64,000 nucleotides of DNA from Achromobacter seleniivolatilans (GTDB lineage: Bacteria > Pseudomonadota > Gammaproteobacteria > Burkholderiales > Burkholderiaceae_B), in NCBI RefSeq assembly GCF_030864005.1, contig NZ_CP132976.1, positions 3,100,001 through 3,164,000 of the forward strand, read 5' to 3'. Positions within the stretch are counted from its first letter, which is position 1; each line of letters opens with the position of its first letter. The notes below the pieces were generated by a model, which saw only the letters and a list, made by a program, of their open reading frames with translations, was not told the DNA's origin and did no database searches. The position numbers were made by a program, and so were the translations under genes. This document shows positions 44,694 to 54,872 of this stretch, piece after piece.

Positions 44694-45557
44694 CTAACTC
44701 ATAGCCTTGATGATCGCCTCGCGGGCCAGACCAATGAATTCACTTTCCCCGGGCCTCGCGGGCAGCAGACGAAACTCGACTGCTGGCAATACCGGCAGAC
44801 CGGGTGCGTTCAATCGGCTGATGCCTGGACCCAGCGCGGATTCATTCAGGCAAGCTACCCCCAGTCCCGCAGAAATGGCAAGTTGCAGCCCCGCCACGCC
44901 AGACGCCACGTGCGCCACCGAATACGGCACGCCGCGGCGCGACAGCAGGCGCTCCACGTACTGACGCAACGCGCAGGTCTCAGGCAGCACCAGCAGCGGC
45001 AAGGGCCCATCCCGCGAGGCATCGTGCCCATCCGCCGCCATCCACAACAGCGGTTCGCGCCGCAACAACTCTCCTTGGGGCCGTCCGCGCGCTGCGCCGC
45101 GTTCTTGGATGATCATCGAAATGCCCACGTCGATCTCGCCGCGCTCGTAGGCCGCTTCAATGGCGCCGCTTTTCATGATGGTCACGTGCAAACGCACCTG
45201 CGGGTACTGCTCGTTCAGGCGGCGCAACATGCGCGCGACATCGCCGGGCCGAAAGTAATCCGTGATGAAAAGCCGCAATTCGCCGCGCAAGGCCACGCCC
45301 CGCAGGTCGCGATAGGCCTCGTCGCTCAATGCCAGGATCGCCCGCGCATGGGTGGACAGCCTTTCGCCTGCAGGCGTCGCCGTCACGCCCGACTTGCCGC
45401 GCAGCAGCAAGGGCTGGCCCGCACGGTCTTCCAGTTTGCGCATCTGCTCACTAACGGACGATTGCGACAAAAACACCTTGGGCGCTGCCGCCGTCAGACT
45501 GCCGGAATCCAGCACGGCAACCAGCGTGCGCAGCTGGTCCAGATCAAATCCTGACAT
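44694..45557 (-). CDS. LysR-family transcriptional regulator
   Basis: Encodes 287 aa. N-terminal HTH (FDLDQLRTLVAVLDSGSLTAAAPKVFLSQSSVSEQMRKLED, residues ~4-44) and a full effector domain. It is divergent from a tautomerase gene, with a strong inverted repeat directly at its start codon, and is followed by the AbgB-like gene. The layout suggests it controls both sides and itself; the inducer is unknown. Confidence 0.93.
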   Translation of the reverse strand: MSGFDLDQLRTLVAVLDSGSLTAAAPKVFLSQSSVSEQMRKLEDRAGQPLLLRGKSGVTATPAGERLSTHARAILALSDEAYRDLRGVALRGELRLFITDYFRPGDVARMLRRLNEQYPQVRLHVTIMKSGAIEAAYERGEIDVGISMIIQERGAARGRPQGELLRREPLLWMAADGHDASRDGPLPLLVLPETCALRQYVERLLSRRGVPYSVAHVASGVAGLQLAISAGLGVACLNESALGPGISRLNAPGLPVLPAVEFRLLPARPGESEFIGLAREAIIKAMS

Positions 45558-45559
45558 GG

Positions 45560-45588
45560 CTTATCCAACGGATTAATCGATGGATAAG
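45560..45588. promoter_or_regulatory. Putative LysR operator
   Basis: Inverted repeat CTTATCCA-N13-TGGATAAG, with an inner GATTAATC palindrome, lies immediately next to the LysR start and ~75 bp before the tautomerase start. Its size and symmetry fit a LysR recognition site and would allow autorepression. Confidence 0.6.
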
Positions 45589-45663
45589 ATCGTAATTTCC
45601 CGCTTTTCCATTGTCAATCGGCTTCCTACACTGCCTCTACACCCCATTTTTCTGGAGCCAACC

Positions 45664-46062
45664 ATGCCTCACATCGTCGTTCATCTGTCCGGTCAGTCCA
45701 ATGCCGCCATCAATCGCCGCGTCGTCGAATCCGTTGCTGGCTTGACGCAGTCCGTGTTGGGTAAAAAGCTGCCCGTTATCGCCATTACCTTGCAACACAT
45801 CCCGCATGATCAATGGTTCATTGGCGGCCGGCCGCTGTCGGAACTTGGCAAAAACGCGTTCCACCTGGACATCAGCGTCACGGACGAAACCAATACCAAG
45901 GCCGAGAAAGCGCGATTCATCAAGCAGATCTACACCGCCTTTCAGGACATCCTGGGCGAACTGCATGAGTGCTCTTACGTTCATGTGATTGACGCGCGGG
46001 CTGCCGCTTACGGGTATGGCGGCGAAACCCAGGAGTTCCGCCATCAGAAGAATGGCCTGTGA
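45664..46062 (+). CDS. Tautomerase-superfamily protein (4-OT/cis-CaaD-like)
   Basis: Encodes 132 aa from the ATG at 45664, which puts the catalytic proline at position 2 (MPHIVVHLSGQ). At 132 aa it is longer than single-domain 4-oxalocrotonate tautomerase (~62) and near cis-3-chloroacrylic acid dehalogenase size, fitting a two-motif beta-alpha-beta fold. IAITLQHIPHDQWFIGG and FHLDISVTDETNT are characteristic of this longer group. Substrate unknown. It is divergent from the LysR gene. Confidence 0.85.
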   Translation: MPHIVVHLSGQSNAAINRRVVESVAGLTQSVLGKKLPVIAITLQHIPHDQWFIGGRPLSELGKNAFHLDISVTDETNTKAEKARFIKQIYTAFQDILGELHECSYVHVIDARAAAYGYGGETQEFRHQKNGL

Positions 46063-46077
46063 ATTTCCTGCACCAAA

Positions 46078-46114
46078 AAAATAGCCGCGCACCCGAAGGT
46101 GTGCGGCTATTTTC
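46078..46114. terminator. Bidirectional terminator, tautomerase / typA
   Basis: A 16-bp stem AAAATAGCCGCGCACC/GGTGTGCGGCTATTTT with one wobble and a CGAA tetraloop, between convergent genes. Confidence 0.92.
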
Positions 46115-46153
46115 ATTGCTGAACGCGCAAGGGGCATGGCCCCTTGGGTCCGC

Positions 46154-47977
46154 TTAGATAGCGGATTCGCGCGAAGCGCGCTTGCGCTCGTTTTCCAGCA
46201 GGTGACGCTTACGCAGACGGATCGACTTCGGCGTGATTTCCACGAGTTCGTCGTCGTCGATGAATTCCACAGCGTATTCCAGCGACATCTGAATCGGCGG
46301 AACCAGGCGCACGGCTTCGTCAGTACCCGAAGCGCGAACGTTGGTCAGCTGCTTGCCCTTGATCGGGTTCACGACCAGGTCGTTGTCGCGGCTGTGAATA
46401 CCAATGATCATGCCTTCATACAGCGCATCACCCGGGCTCACGAACATGCGGCCGCGATCTTGCAGCTTCCACAGCGCGTAGGCCACGGCATCGCCGTTGT
46501 CCTGGCTGATCAGCACGCCGTTACGGCGTTCGCCGATGGCGCCTTCCTTGATGGGGGCGTATTCGTGGAAGATGTGGCTGACCAAGCCCGTGCCGCGCGT
46601 CAGCGTCAGGAACTCGTTTTGGAAACCGATCAGGCCACGGGCCGGGATCAGGTATTCCAGACGCGTACGGCCACGGCCGTCCGGCTGCATGTCTTGCAGG
46701 TCGCCCTTACGGCGGCCCAGCTCTTCCATGACGCCGCCCTGGTGAGCATCTTCCACGTCAACGGTCAGCGACTCAAACGGCTCGCACTTCACGCCGTCGA
46801 TGTCCTTGAACACCACACGCGGACGCGACACGGCCAGCTCGTAGCCTTCGCGACGCATCGTTTCCAGCAGAATCGTCAAGTGCAGTTCGCCGCGGCCCGA
46901 CACTTCAAACACGGTGTCATCGCCCGTGTCGCGCACACGCAGCGCCACGTTGGACTTCAGTTCGCGGTCCAGACGATCGCGCACTTGGCGGCTGGTCACG
47001 AACTTGCCTTCACGGCCGGCCAACGGCGACGTGTTCACCATGAAGTTCATGGTCAGCGTCGGCTCGTCGATGCGCAGCATCGGCAGCGGTTCTTGCGTTG
47101 CCACATCGGTCACGGTGCAGCCAATGCCGAGTTCTTCGATGCCGTTGATCAGCACGATGTCGCCGGCTTCGGCTTCTTCCACCACAACACGTTCCAGGCC
47201 ATGGAACTTCTGGACCTGGTTGATACGGCCGCGGCCGCCTTGGCCATCAGGACCGAACTTGTAGGCCACTTCCATACCCGCACGCATGCGGCCACGGTTG
47301 ATACGGCCCACGCCGATCTTGCCGACGTAGCTGTTGTAATCCAACGAGATGATCTGCATTTGCAGCGGACCATTGGGATCATCGTCACGCTGCGGCACGT
47401 GTTCCAGAATGGCATCGAACAACGGGCGCATGTTGCCTTCGCGCACGTCGGGGGTCAAACCGGCGTAGCCCGACAGACCCGATGCGTAAATCACCGGGAA
47501 GTCCAACTGCTCTTCGGTTGCGCCCAACTTGTCGAACAAGTCGAAAGTGGCGTTGATGACGAAGTCCGTGCGAGCGCCCGGACGATCCACCTTGTTGACC
47601 ACGACGATCGGCTTCAAGCCCAGGGCCAGCGCCTTGCGGGTCACGAAAATGGTCTGCGGCATGGGGCCTTCAACGGCGTCCACCAGCAGCAGCACGCCGT
47701 CAACCATCGACAGCACGCGTTCGACTTCGCCGCCGAAGTCCGCGTGTCCCGGGGTATCGACGATGTTGATGTGCGTGCCTTCGTATTCAACGGCACAGTT
47801 CTTGGCCAGAATCGTAATGCCGCGTTCTTTTTCCAGATCGTTCGAGTCCATGACCCGTTCGGTCAGCGCCTGGTTTTCGCGGAAGGTGCCGGATTGGCGC
47901 AGCAGCTGGTCGACCAGGGTTGTTTTACCGTGGTCCACGTGGGCGATGATGGCGACGTTGCGCAAGGCGCGAGTCAT
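46154..47977 (-). CDS. typA: Ribosome-associated GTPase TypA/BipA
   Basis: Encodes 607 aa. Translation-factor GTPase with [17 protein letters not shown] (residues ~9-25), [17 protein letters not shown] and NKVDRPGA, then domain II and the BipA-specific C-terminal domain with [13 protein letters not shown]. It binds the 70S A site in an EF-G-like way and aids 50S assembly at low temperature. Its ATG overlaps the truB stop by 4 bp, joining it to the rimP-nusA-infB-rbfA-truB operon. Confidence 0.97.
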   Translation of the reverse strand: MTRALRNVAIIAHVDHGKTTLVDQLLRQSGTFRENQALTERVMDSNDLEKERGITILAKNCAVEYEGTHINIVDTPGHADFGGEVERVLSMVDGVLLLVDAVEGPMPQTIFVTRKALALGLKPIVVVNKVDRPGARTDFVINATFDLFDKLGATEEQLDFPVIYASGLSGYAGLTPDVREGNMRPLFDAILEHVPQRDDDPNGPLQMQIISLDYNSYVGKIGVGRINRGRMRAGMEVAYKFGPDGQGGRGRINQVQKFHGLERVVVEEAEAGDIVLINGIEELGIGCTVTDVATQEPLPMLRIDEPTLTMNFMVNTSPLAGREGKFVTSRQVRDRLDRELKSNVALRVRDTGDDTVFEVSGRGELHLTILLETMRREGYELAVSRPRVVFKDIDGVKCEPFESLTVDVEDAHQGGVMEELGRRKGDLQDMQPDGRGRTRLEYLIPARGLIGFQNEFLTLTRGTGLVSHIFHEYAPIKEGAIGERRNGVLISQDNGDAVAYALWKLQDRGRMFVSPGDALYEGMIIGIHSRDNDLVVNPIKGKQLTNVRASGTDEAVRLVPPIQMSLEYAVEFIDDDELVEITPKSIRLRKRHLLENERKRASRESAI

Positions 47978-48726
47978 AGCGAGTCCTTTAAGGTCAGGGT
48001 GGAGGGCAGCAAGCCCTCCGGCAATTCGTTCAGTGCAAGCAATGCCTGCTTAGGGTCTGGCATAGCCTGCAAGGCCTCCAGTTCAACGGCGCGTTCCAGA
48101 GAAAATGGCCCGACATGCGTGCGCCGCAGCGCCGTCAGGTGGGCGAAACAGCCCAGCACGCGCCCGATGTCCTGGGCCAGTGTTCGGATGTATGTGCCTT
48201 TACTACATGCCACATCGATCTCTGCCTGCGTCCCGTTAAAGGACAACAGTTCGATGCGGTGAATCGTGATCTGGCGAGGCGCGCGTTCCAGCTCAATGCC
48301 AGCGCGCGCGTACTCGTACAACGGCTTGCCGTCGCGCTTGAGCGCGGAGTACATCGGCGGAATCTGCTCGATCGTGCCCGAGAAACGTGACAGCGCGTCG
48401 CGCAGTGCTTGTTCCTCTACGGTAAAACCTGGTTCGGCGGTCGATACGACATTGCCGGTCAGGTCGCCTGAATCAGTTTCGCTGCCAAATTGCAGCGTAG
48501 CGCGATATGCCTTGTCGGCATTCAACATCGCGCCAGCAATTTTAGTGGCTCGTCCCATGCAGCACACCAGCAAGCCGGTGGCAAAGGGGTCCAGCGTGCC
48601 CGTGTGACCGGCTTTCGCCGCATCCATGGCACGTTTGGCGCGCTGCAAAGCGTGATTACTCGACAAACCTACGGGTTTGTCGAGCAACAGCACACCGTCG
48701 AGCACAAGCCCGCGTCGTTTAGCCAT
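47974..48726 (-). CDS. truB: tRNA pseudouridine-55 synthase
   Basis: Encodes 250 aa. Makes pseudouridine at position 55 in the T loop of tRNAs. The catalytic aspartate is in [15 protein letters not shown] (residues ~39-53), and [13 protein letters not shown] and [14 protein letters not shown] are further conserved parts. It lies between rbfA (39 bp gap) and typA (overlapping). Confidence 0.97.
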   Translation of the reverse strand: MAKRRGLVLDGVLLLDKPVGLSSNHALQRAKRAMDAAKAGHTGTLDPFATGLLVCCMGRATKIAGAMLNADKAYRATLQFGSETDSGDLTGNVVSTAEPGFTVEEQALRDALSRFSGTIEQIPPMYSALKRDGKPLYEYARAGIELERAPRQITIHRIELLSFNGTQAEIDVACSKGTYIRTLAQDIGRVLGCFAHLTALRRTHVGPFSLERAVELEALQAMPDPKQALLALNELPEGLLPSTLTLKDSL

Positions 48727-48765
48727 CGTCGGAATCCGGAAATTAAATCAGTGACGACAGCCCGA

Positions 48766-49167
48766 TCAGGACTGGTCTTCTGGTTCGTCGGGCACGCCCG
48801 AGTGCGGGCCGGGCCGGTTTGCGCGGTCGATAAGGATCGACATTTCGATACCACGGACGATTTGCTCGTCGTGGAAAAAACGCAAAGTGGGGACAGTGTG
48901 AATGTGCAACAGCTTATAGAGCTGCGAATGCAGCCAGCCGGCCTTCTCGTTCAGCAAGGCAGTCGCGGCTTCGGGCTCAGCGCCCAAAACCGTGAAATAC
49001 ACCTTGGCATGCGCGTAGTCGGCCGACAGTTCCACACCAGAGAGCGTGATCAATCCAGCGCGACTCATATCGATTTCGCGCTGAATGATCCCGGCCAGAT
49101 CCTGTTGGATCTGGTCGGCCAGCCGCAAATTGCGACCGGGGATGGCTTTGGACTTGTGACGGCTCAT
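48766..49167 (-). CDS. rbfA: Ribosome-binding factor A
   Basis: Encodes 133 aa. KH-fold protein needed for 16S rRNA 5'-end maturation and cold adaptation. [21 protein letters not shown] (residues ~13-33) and [12 protein letters not shown] are family hallmarks; the [14 protein letters not shown] segment lies near the C-terminus. It follows infB by 24 bp. Confidence 0.96.
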   Translation of the reverse strand: MSRHKSKAIPGRNLRLADQIQQDLAGIIQREIDMSRAGLITLSGVELSADYAHAKVYFTVLGAEPEAATALLNEKAGWLHSQLYKLLHIHTVPTLRFFHDEQIVRGIEMSILIDRANRPGPHSGVPDEPEDQS

Positions 49168-49191
49168 TAGAAATAATGCCTCGCAGACGCC

Positions 49192-52100
49192 TTACAGCGT
49201 ACGCGCGATTTCCTTGATTTCAAAGACTTCCAGTTGGTCGCCCACTTGGATGTCGTTGTTGCCGCGCAGCGTAAGACCGCAATCGAAGCCGGACTTGACT
49301 TCCTTGACGTCGTCCTTGAAGCGGCGCAGCGATTCGAGATGCCCCGTCCATTGAACCACGTTGTTGCGCAGCAGGCGTACCTGGGAGTCGCGGCGCACGA
49401 TGCCATCAAGCACCATACAACCGGCGATGTTACCGAGACGCGAGATGCTGTAGACCTCACGAATCTCGACCAGGCCGATGATCTCTTCTTTCTTCTCGGG
49501 CGCCAACATGCCCGACATGGCTGCCTTAACTTCATCCACAGCGTCATAGATGATGTTGTAGTAGCGCACGTCGATGCCGTTGTTCTCGGCCAGCTTCTTG
49601 GCGCTAGCTTCCGCACGCACGTTAAAGCCGATCACGACAGCGTTCGAGGCGATAGCCAGGTTGATGTCGGTTTCCGAGATGCCGCCCACGGCCGCGTGCA
49701 CCACTTGCACACGGACTTCGTCGGTCGACAGCTTGACCAGCGACTGAACCAGCGCTTCCTGCGAACCTTGCACGTCGGTCTTGACGATAAGGGTAAGCGT
49801 TTGCGTGCCCTCGCCCAGGTTGTCGAACATCGATTCCAGCTTGGCAGCCTGTTGGCGGGCCAGCTTGACGTCGCGGAACTTGCCTTGACGGAACAACGCG
49901 ATTTCGCGCGCCTTGCGTTCGTCGGTCAGCGCCATCAGCTCGTCGCCGGCTGCGGGCACTTCGGTCAGACCCTGAATTTCCACCGGGATCGACGGGCCGG
50001 CCGATTGAATCGGCTTGCCGTTTTCGTCCAGCATGGCGCGGACGCGGCCAAAGCTTGCGCCAGCCAGCACCACATCGCCGCGCTTGAGCGTGCCGCTCTG
50101 CACCAGAATCGTCGCGACCGGGCCGCGGCCCTTGTCCAGACGGGCTTCGATGACCAGGCCCTTGGCGGGCGCTTCGACCGGAGCCTTCAGTTCCAGCACT
50201 TCGGCTTGCAACAGCACGTTTTCGAGCAGGTCGTCGATGCCTTCGCCGGTCTTGGCGGAAACACCCACGAACGGCACGTCACCACCGTATTCTTCCGGCA
50301 CCACTTGTTCGGCAACCAGTTCCTGCTTCACGCGGTCCGGGTTGGCCGACGGCTTGTCGATCTTGGTCACGGCCACAACCATGGGCACGCCCGCAGCCTT
50401 GGCGTGGTGGATGGCTTCACGCGTTTGCGGCATCACGCCGTCGTCGGAAGCAACCACCAAGATCACGATGTCGGTTGCCTTGGCGCCACGGGCACGCATA
50501 GCGGTAAACGCTTCGTGGCCCGGGGTGTCAAGGAAGGTCACCATGCCGCGCTCGGTTTGAACGTGGTAGGCGCCGATGTGCTGCGTAATACCGCCGGCTT
50601 CGCCCGCGGCAACCTTGGCGCGGCGGATGTAATCCAGCAGCGAGGTCTTGCCGTGGTCAACGTGGCCCATCACGGTCACGACCGGAGCGCGCGGCAGCGC
50701 TTCGGCTTCCGACACGGTTGCGGTTTCGTCCAGGAAGGCTTCCGGATCATCCAGCTTGGCGGCAATCGCCACGTGACCGAGTTCTTCGACCACGATCATT
50801 GCCGTTTCCTGGTCCAGCACCTGGTTGATGGTGACCATCTGGCCCAGCTTCATCAAATGCTTGATGACTTCTGCGGCCTTGACGGACATCTTGTGAGCCA
50901 GGTCGGCCACGCTGATGGTTTCCGGCACGTGAACTTCACGGGCGATGAATTCCTGCGGTGCCGGTTCGTTACGGCGGTCATTTTGCTGGTTGCGACCGCC
51001 ACGGCCGCCACTGCTCTTGCCGCCGCCCTTGCCGCCTGCGCGCCAGCCATCACGGCTGGCCGGGGCTGCCGGTTTGTCAGCGGGCTTCTTGCGCGACGCG
51101 TCATCAGACCAGGTCGAAGCGACTTCGGCCGTCTTGATGGTCTTCTTCGCGCCGGGTGCGGCCGGCTTGGCGTCTTTCTTGGCGCCAGGCGTAGCGCCCG
51201 GTTTGCCGGCCGGCTTGTGCAACGTGCCCGAAATCGGAGCAGCGGGGGCGGCAGGCGCCTCCGGCTCAGGGGCGCGCAGCACCTTGCGCGGACGGTTAAG
51301 CATCTCGCGCAGTGCAGCGGCTTCAGCCTCGGCAGCGCGACGAGCCTCGTCACGGCCACCCGACGTAGCGGAGGCAGCAAGCGGAGGTCCGGCGCGGCGA
51401 TTGTCCGCGCGGTTGCCAACCTTGACGGCAGGCGCAGCGGGCGTCGGCGCAGCGGTTTTAACGGATTCGATTTTCGCAGCAGGCTGGGCCTGGGCGACAG
51501 GCGCGTTGGCCTGGGGGGTAGATGTTTCGGACTTATTAGCTAGCACAACGGGTTCCGGCTTGGCTTCTTCAGCCGTGGGCTCGGTAGATTCAGTCTTGAC
51601 TTCGGGCTTGGCCTCTTCGGCCACGGGCTCGGCAGGAGCAGGCGCCGTCGTCGCTTCGGGTTCAGGCTGGGCCTGGACCTCGGGGGCTTGCGCCTCGACG
51701 GGGGCGGGCGCTTCGGCCGCGACGGATTCAACAGGCGCGGGCGCTTCAACCGGCGCGGGCGCTTCTACAGCAACGGGCTCTTGCTGTTCGACCGGGGCCG
51801 CAGCCTCTGCCTGAACAGTCGTGGTTTCAAGTTGCTCAACCACGTCAGGAGCCTCGGATGCAGCCGGCACGGACACCTGCTGCTCTTCTTCGACGGAAAC
51901 TTCGTCTTCAGCACGCGCGGACGCGGCATGTTCCTGGGCGATTTCGGAGGGATCACGCTTGACGAACACGCGCTTCTTGCGAACTTCCACTTGAATCGTG
52001 CGCGAGCGGCCGGTGGCGTCAGCCTGCCGGATCTCGGACGTCTGGCGGCGCGTCAAAGTGATCTTCTTGCCTTCGGTCGCGCCATGAGCGCGACGCAGCG

Positions 52101-52245
52101 ATTCGAGCAATTTCGCCTTGTCGCTGTCGGTGACGGAATCGTCAACCGATTTGAGGTCAACACCAGCCGAGCGCAGCTGATCCAGCAGCACATTGGCAGG
52201 CATTTTCAGCTCGGTAGCGAACTGGGCGACGGTATTACTCGACAT
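49192..52245 (-). CDS. infB: Translation initiation factor IF-2
   Basis: Encodes 1017 aa, long for IF-2. A short N-terminal IF2 domain ([23 protein letters not shown]) is followed by a ~350-residue Ala/Pro/Glu-rich low-complexity region with repeats of APAPVE. The second N domain and the GTPase core ([16 protein letters not shown] at residues ~523-538, [14 protein letters not shown]) come next, then domains II, III and IV. It places fMet-tRNA on the 30S subunit; both initiator tRNA genes lie in this window. Confidence 0.98.
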   Translation of the reverse strand: MSSNTVAQFATELKMPANVLLDQLRSAGVDLKSVDDSVTDSDKAKLLESLRRAHGATEGKKITLTRRQTSEIRQADATGRSRTIQVEVRKKRVFVKRDPSEIAQEHAASARAEDEVSVEEEQQVSVPAASEAPDVVEQLETTTVQAEAAAPVEQQEPVAVEAPAPVEAPAPVESVAAEAPAPVEAQAPEVQAQPEPEATTAPAPAEPVAEEAKPEVKTESTEPTAEEAKPEPVVLANKSETSTPQANAPVAQAQPAAKIESVKTAAPTPAAPAVKVGNRADNRRAGPPLAASATSGGRDEARRAAEAEAAALREMLNRPRKVLRAPEPEAPAAPAAPISGTLHKPAGKPGATPGAKKDAKPAAPGAKKTIKTAEVASTWSDDASRKKPADKPAAPASRDGWRAGGKGGGKSSGGRGGRNQQNDRRNEPAPQEFIAREVHVPETISVADLAHKMSVKAAEVIKHLMKLGQMVTINQVLDQETAMIVVEELGHVAIAAKLDDPEAFLDETATVSEAEALPRAPVVTVMGHVDHGKTSLLDYIRRAKVAAGEAGGITQHIGAYHVQTERGMVTFLDTPGHEAFTAMRARGAKATDIVILVVASDDGVMPQTREAIHHAKAAGVPMVVAVTKIDKPSANPDRVKQELVAEQVVPEEYGGDVPFVGVSAKTGEGIDDLLENVLLQAEVLELKAPVEAPAKGLVIEARLDKGRGPVATILVQSGTLKRGDVVLAGASFGRVRAMLDENGKPIQSAGPSIPVEIQGLTEVPAAGDELMALTDERKAREIALFRQGKFRDVKLARQQAAKLESMFDNLGEGTQTLTLIVKTDVQGSQEALVQSLVKLSTDEVRVQVVHAAVGGISETDINLAIASNAVVIGFNVRAEASAKKLAENNGIDVRYYNIIYDAVDEVKAAMSGMLAPEKKEEIIGLVEIREVYSISRLGNIAGCMVLDGIVRRDSQVRLLRNNVVQWTGHLESLRRFKDDVKEVKSGFDCGLTLRGNNDIQVGDQLEVFEIKEIARTL

Positions 52246-52340
52246 TAGGCTCTCTCTTCCCTATAGGCAGCAATTACAAACAACGTGAACTTGCGGTGGA
52301 TACATAAAGCACTACCCACCGCAGACCCGTGTCCTTATGG

Positions 52341-53819
52341 TTATTCTTCGTCGAACCAATGGGCACGGGCACGCATGATGAGGTCGCTGGCTTCCTGCTC
52401 GGTCAAACCGGCGATTTCCGCCAATTCGTCCGTAGCCAATTCGGCCAGATCATCACGCGTATGCACTTGACGCTCGGCCAGCTTGGCAGCCAGCTCTTGC
52501 GTCACGCCTTCGAGTTCAAGCAAATCCTGTGCGGTCTCAAGACGCTCTTCCTGGGCAATTGCCTCAGTCAGCAGCGCATTGCGGGCACGGGCGCGCAATT
52601 CATTAATGGTGTCTTCGTCAAACGCTTCGATTTCCAGCAGTTCCTGCATGGGCACGTAAGCGATTTCCTCGATACCGGTAAAACCTTCGTCGATCAGGAT
52701 GTCAGCAACTTCCTCATCAACGTCCAGCTTGTTCATGAACGTGGTGCGCAGACCAGAGCGCTCGACTTCCTGACGGTTCAGGCTTTCTTCCGGCGTCATG
52801 ATATTGATCTGCCAGCCAGTCAGTTCGGACGCCAGGCGCACGTTCTGACCCTTGGCGCCGATGGCCTTGGGCAGGTTTTCTTCGTCGACAACGACGTCCA
52901 TCGCATGCTTGTCTTCATCAACGACGATCGATTCGACGTTGGCCGGCGCCAGGGCGCCAATGACAAACTGCGCGGGATCTTCCGACCACAACACGATATC
53001 GACTTGTTCGCCGCCCAGCTCATTGCGGACTGCGGTAACGCGCGAACCGCGCATGCCGACACACGTACCGATGGGGTCGATGCGCTTATCGTAAGCCACC
53101 ACGGCGATCTTCGCACGCACACCCGCATCACGGGCAGCGGCCTTGATCTCCAGCAGACCTTGTTCGATCTCGGGAACTTCGTTCTCGAACAGCTGGCGAA
53201 TGAACTCAGGCGAGGTGCGCGACAGAATCACTTGTTGACCACGCGCAGCGTGGTCAACACGCAACACAAAGGCGCGAACACGGTCAGCAACCCGCAGGTT
53301 TTCCTTCGGGATCATTTCGGAACGCGGCAGTCGCGCTTCGATTTTGCCCGTCTCGACGATGGCGTCGCCCTTATCCATGCGCTTGATCGTTCCGGACACA
53401 ATGGTTTCGCCACGGTCCAGGAAGTCATTCAGCACCTGTTCGCGCTCGGCGTCACGGATCTTTTGCAGAATGGCCTGTTTGGCTGCCTGCGCACCGATAC
53501 GACCGAATTCGATGGGCTCCAACGGCTCTTCGATGTATTCGCCTTCCTGGATATCAGGAACGATTTCCTGCGCATCCGACAACATTTCTTGCTTGTCGGG
53601 CTCTTGCAAGCCTGCCTCGTCCGGCACAACCAGCCAACGGCGGAAGCCCTCGTGATCGCCCGTATCCCTATCGATGGCGACACGAATGTCCGCATCATCC
53701 TTGAAGCGCTTTTTCATGGCCGAGGCCAGCGCACTTTCCAGCGCACCGAACACGACGTCACGCGTGACGTTCTTTTCACGCGCCAAGGCATCGACCAACA
53801 GAAGAATTTCGCGACTCAT
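52341..53819 (-). CDS. nusA: Transcription termination/antitermination protein NusA
   Basis: Encodes 492 aa, close to E. coli length. N-terminal RNA-polymerase-binding domain (residues ~1-125), S1 domain (~135-200), KH1 and KH2 (~205-345, with GACGxxxSR-like [11 protein letters not shown]), and two C-terminal acidic helix-hairpin repeats (~360-490). It binds RNA polymerase and modulates pausing. Its ATG overlaps the rimP stop by 4 bp. Confidence 0.97.
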   Translation of the reverse strand: MSREILLLVDALAREKNVTRDVVFGALESALASAMKKRFKDDADIRVAIDRDTGDHEGFRRWLVVPDEAGLQEPDKQEMLSDAQEIVPDIQEGEYIEEPLEPIEFGRIGAQAAKQAILQKIRDAEREQVLNDFLDRGETIVSGTIKRMDKGDAIVETGKIEARLPRSEMIPKENLRVADRVRAFVLRVDHAARGQQVILSRTSPEFIRQLFENEVPEIEQGLLEIKAAARDAGVRAKIAVVAYDKRIDPIGTCVGMRGSRVTAVRNELGGEQVDIVLWSEDPAQFVIGALAPANVESIVVDEDKHAMDVVVDEENLPKAIGAKGQNVRLASELTGWQINIMTPEESLNRQEVERSGLRTTFMNKLDVDEEVADILIDEGFTGIEEIAYVPMQELLEIEAFDEDTINELRARARNALLTEAIAQEERLETAQDLLELEGVTQELAAKLAERQVHTRDDLAELATDELAEIAGLTEQEASDLIMRARAHWFDEE

Positions 53820-54316
53820 CGCTTTTTGCCCTTGAAATCCAGAACGGGATCCAGTTTTGCACGTTCGATATCATCGATCGTGAAATTCAACAGCTGGACT
53901 TCGTTCTTTTTTGCCTCAAATTCGAGACCGAACACGGTCTGTTTCATCCCAGCAGCGGCATCCGAGGCGGCGGCGTCTTCCTGCACGGTCAGCGTGCCTG
54001 AGAAAACCTTACGTCCGTCTAATGCCTCGCGCAGCTTGATTTCGATGCGCTCGCCTGCAAAGCGACGGAACTCGGCCTCATTGCGCAACGGGCGGTCTAT
54101 GCCCGGCGAACCGACTTCCATGCGCTTGTAGTCGATGTTCTCGACCTCATACACCCGCGACAATTGGCGGGAAACTTGTTCACAGTCTTCGATGCGCACA
54201 CCGCCGACCCGATCGATCGTTACGCGTAAGAGGCCCAGGGCGGCACGCTCGACGTCCACGAGTTCAACGTCCATGCCGGCCAGAGCCTCTTCGGTCAATG
54301 CGAATAAATCAGCCAT
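53816..54316 (-). CDS. rimP: Ribosome maturation factor RimP
   Basis: Encodes 166 aa from the ATG at 54316 ([23 protein letters not shown]), the family start. [28 protein letters not shown] and [27 protein letters not shown] identify the 30S maturation factor. It is the first gene of the operon. Its stop overlaps the nusA start. Confidence 0.96.
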   Translation of the reverse strand: MADLFALTEEALAGMDVELVDVERAALGLLRVTIDRVGGVRIEDCEQVSRQLSRVYEVENIDYKRMEVGSPGIDRPLRNEAEFRRFAGERIEIKLREALDGRKVFSGTLTVQEDAAASDAAAGMKQTVFGLEFEAKKNEVQLLNFTIDDIERAKLDPVLDFKGKKR

Positions 54317-54872
54317 ATACTCAAAAAAAATGGGCTGTACGCCCAGCCCACCGATATTGCGCAAAGCCCAGCCGCTTCCCTACTGCACGTAAGGAGCAAT
54401 GCTGGGCAGCGCCCTCTATTGCGACCTAAATTTTGGTTTGCCGCCACCTTGTCCGTCCCGACCCATCAATCTGAGTCCGGCGGCACTTGGCGCAAATCCG
54501 ATGCCAACTGCAAAATACTTACAGTGCCTTCGTTACCGCATAATCCGCTGTAACTTCCATACCTGTAACTTCATGCCTGCAGCTTCCAGCTTGCTGCGCC
54601 CTGCCTGCTTTGGGTTTCCGCATTGGGTTGCCGCCTTGAGATTTTGCTGTGGTTTATTTCCACTGCAAAGCCCAACCGGCCCTGCCGCACCCCAAATTCG
54701 GAGCACCAAACCGTGTTAACAAACACTGGCGGCTGGCAAAAAGCAAAGACGCGAAGCCATGAAAGCCACTGATTTTACCAGATAAACTGGAAAAACGCCT
54801 GATTCGTCACGGGCTTACAGATATATGGGACACATCAGAGCTGGCGGCGCACTACGCGCCGCCCAGCAACGA
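54317..54872. other. rimP upstream region without a gene
   Basis: About 556 bp between the rimP start and the rluB stop. It should hold the rimP operon promoter and leader, but I could not fix a convincing promoter. It contains three tandem degenerate 14-15 nt repeats (54548-54590). Short frames here have no ribosome site and no protein-like composition. No terminator for rluB is evident. Confidence 0.5.
54548..54590 (+). repeat. Three degenerate 14-15 nt tandem repeats
   Basis: Units CTGTAACTTCCATAC, CTGTAACTTCATGC and CTGCAGCTTCCAGC lie head to tail in the rimP upstream region. Their role, if any, is unknown. Confidence 0.5.

Noticed and set aside
46136..48262. 708-codon open frame opposite typA and truB
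   Set aside because: Antisense to conserved genes with intact motifs; translated product has no family features.
49234..51543. 769-codon open frame opposite infB
   Set aside because: Antisense shadow of IF-2 created by high GC at third positions.
52329..54131. 600-codon open frame opposite nusA and rimP
   Set aside because: Antisense shadow; the real genes have complete domains and start-stop overlaps.
54399..54719. Possible 106-aa gene upstream of rimP
   Set aside because: No ribosome site and no gene-like composition; it covers the tandem repeats and the rimP upstream region.
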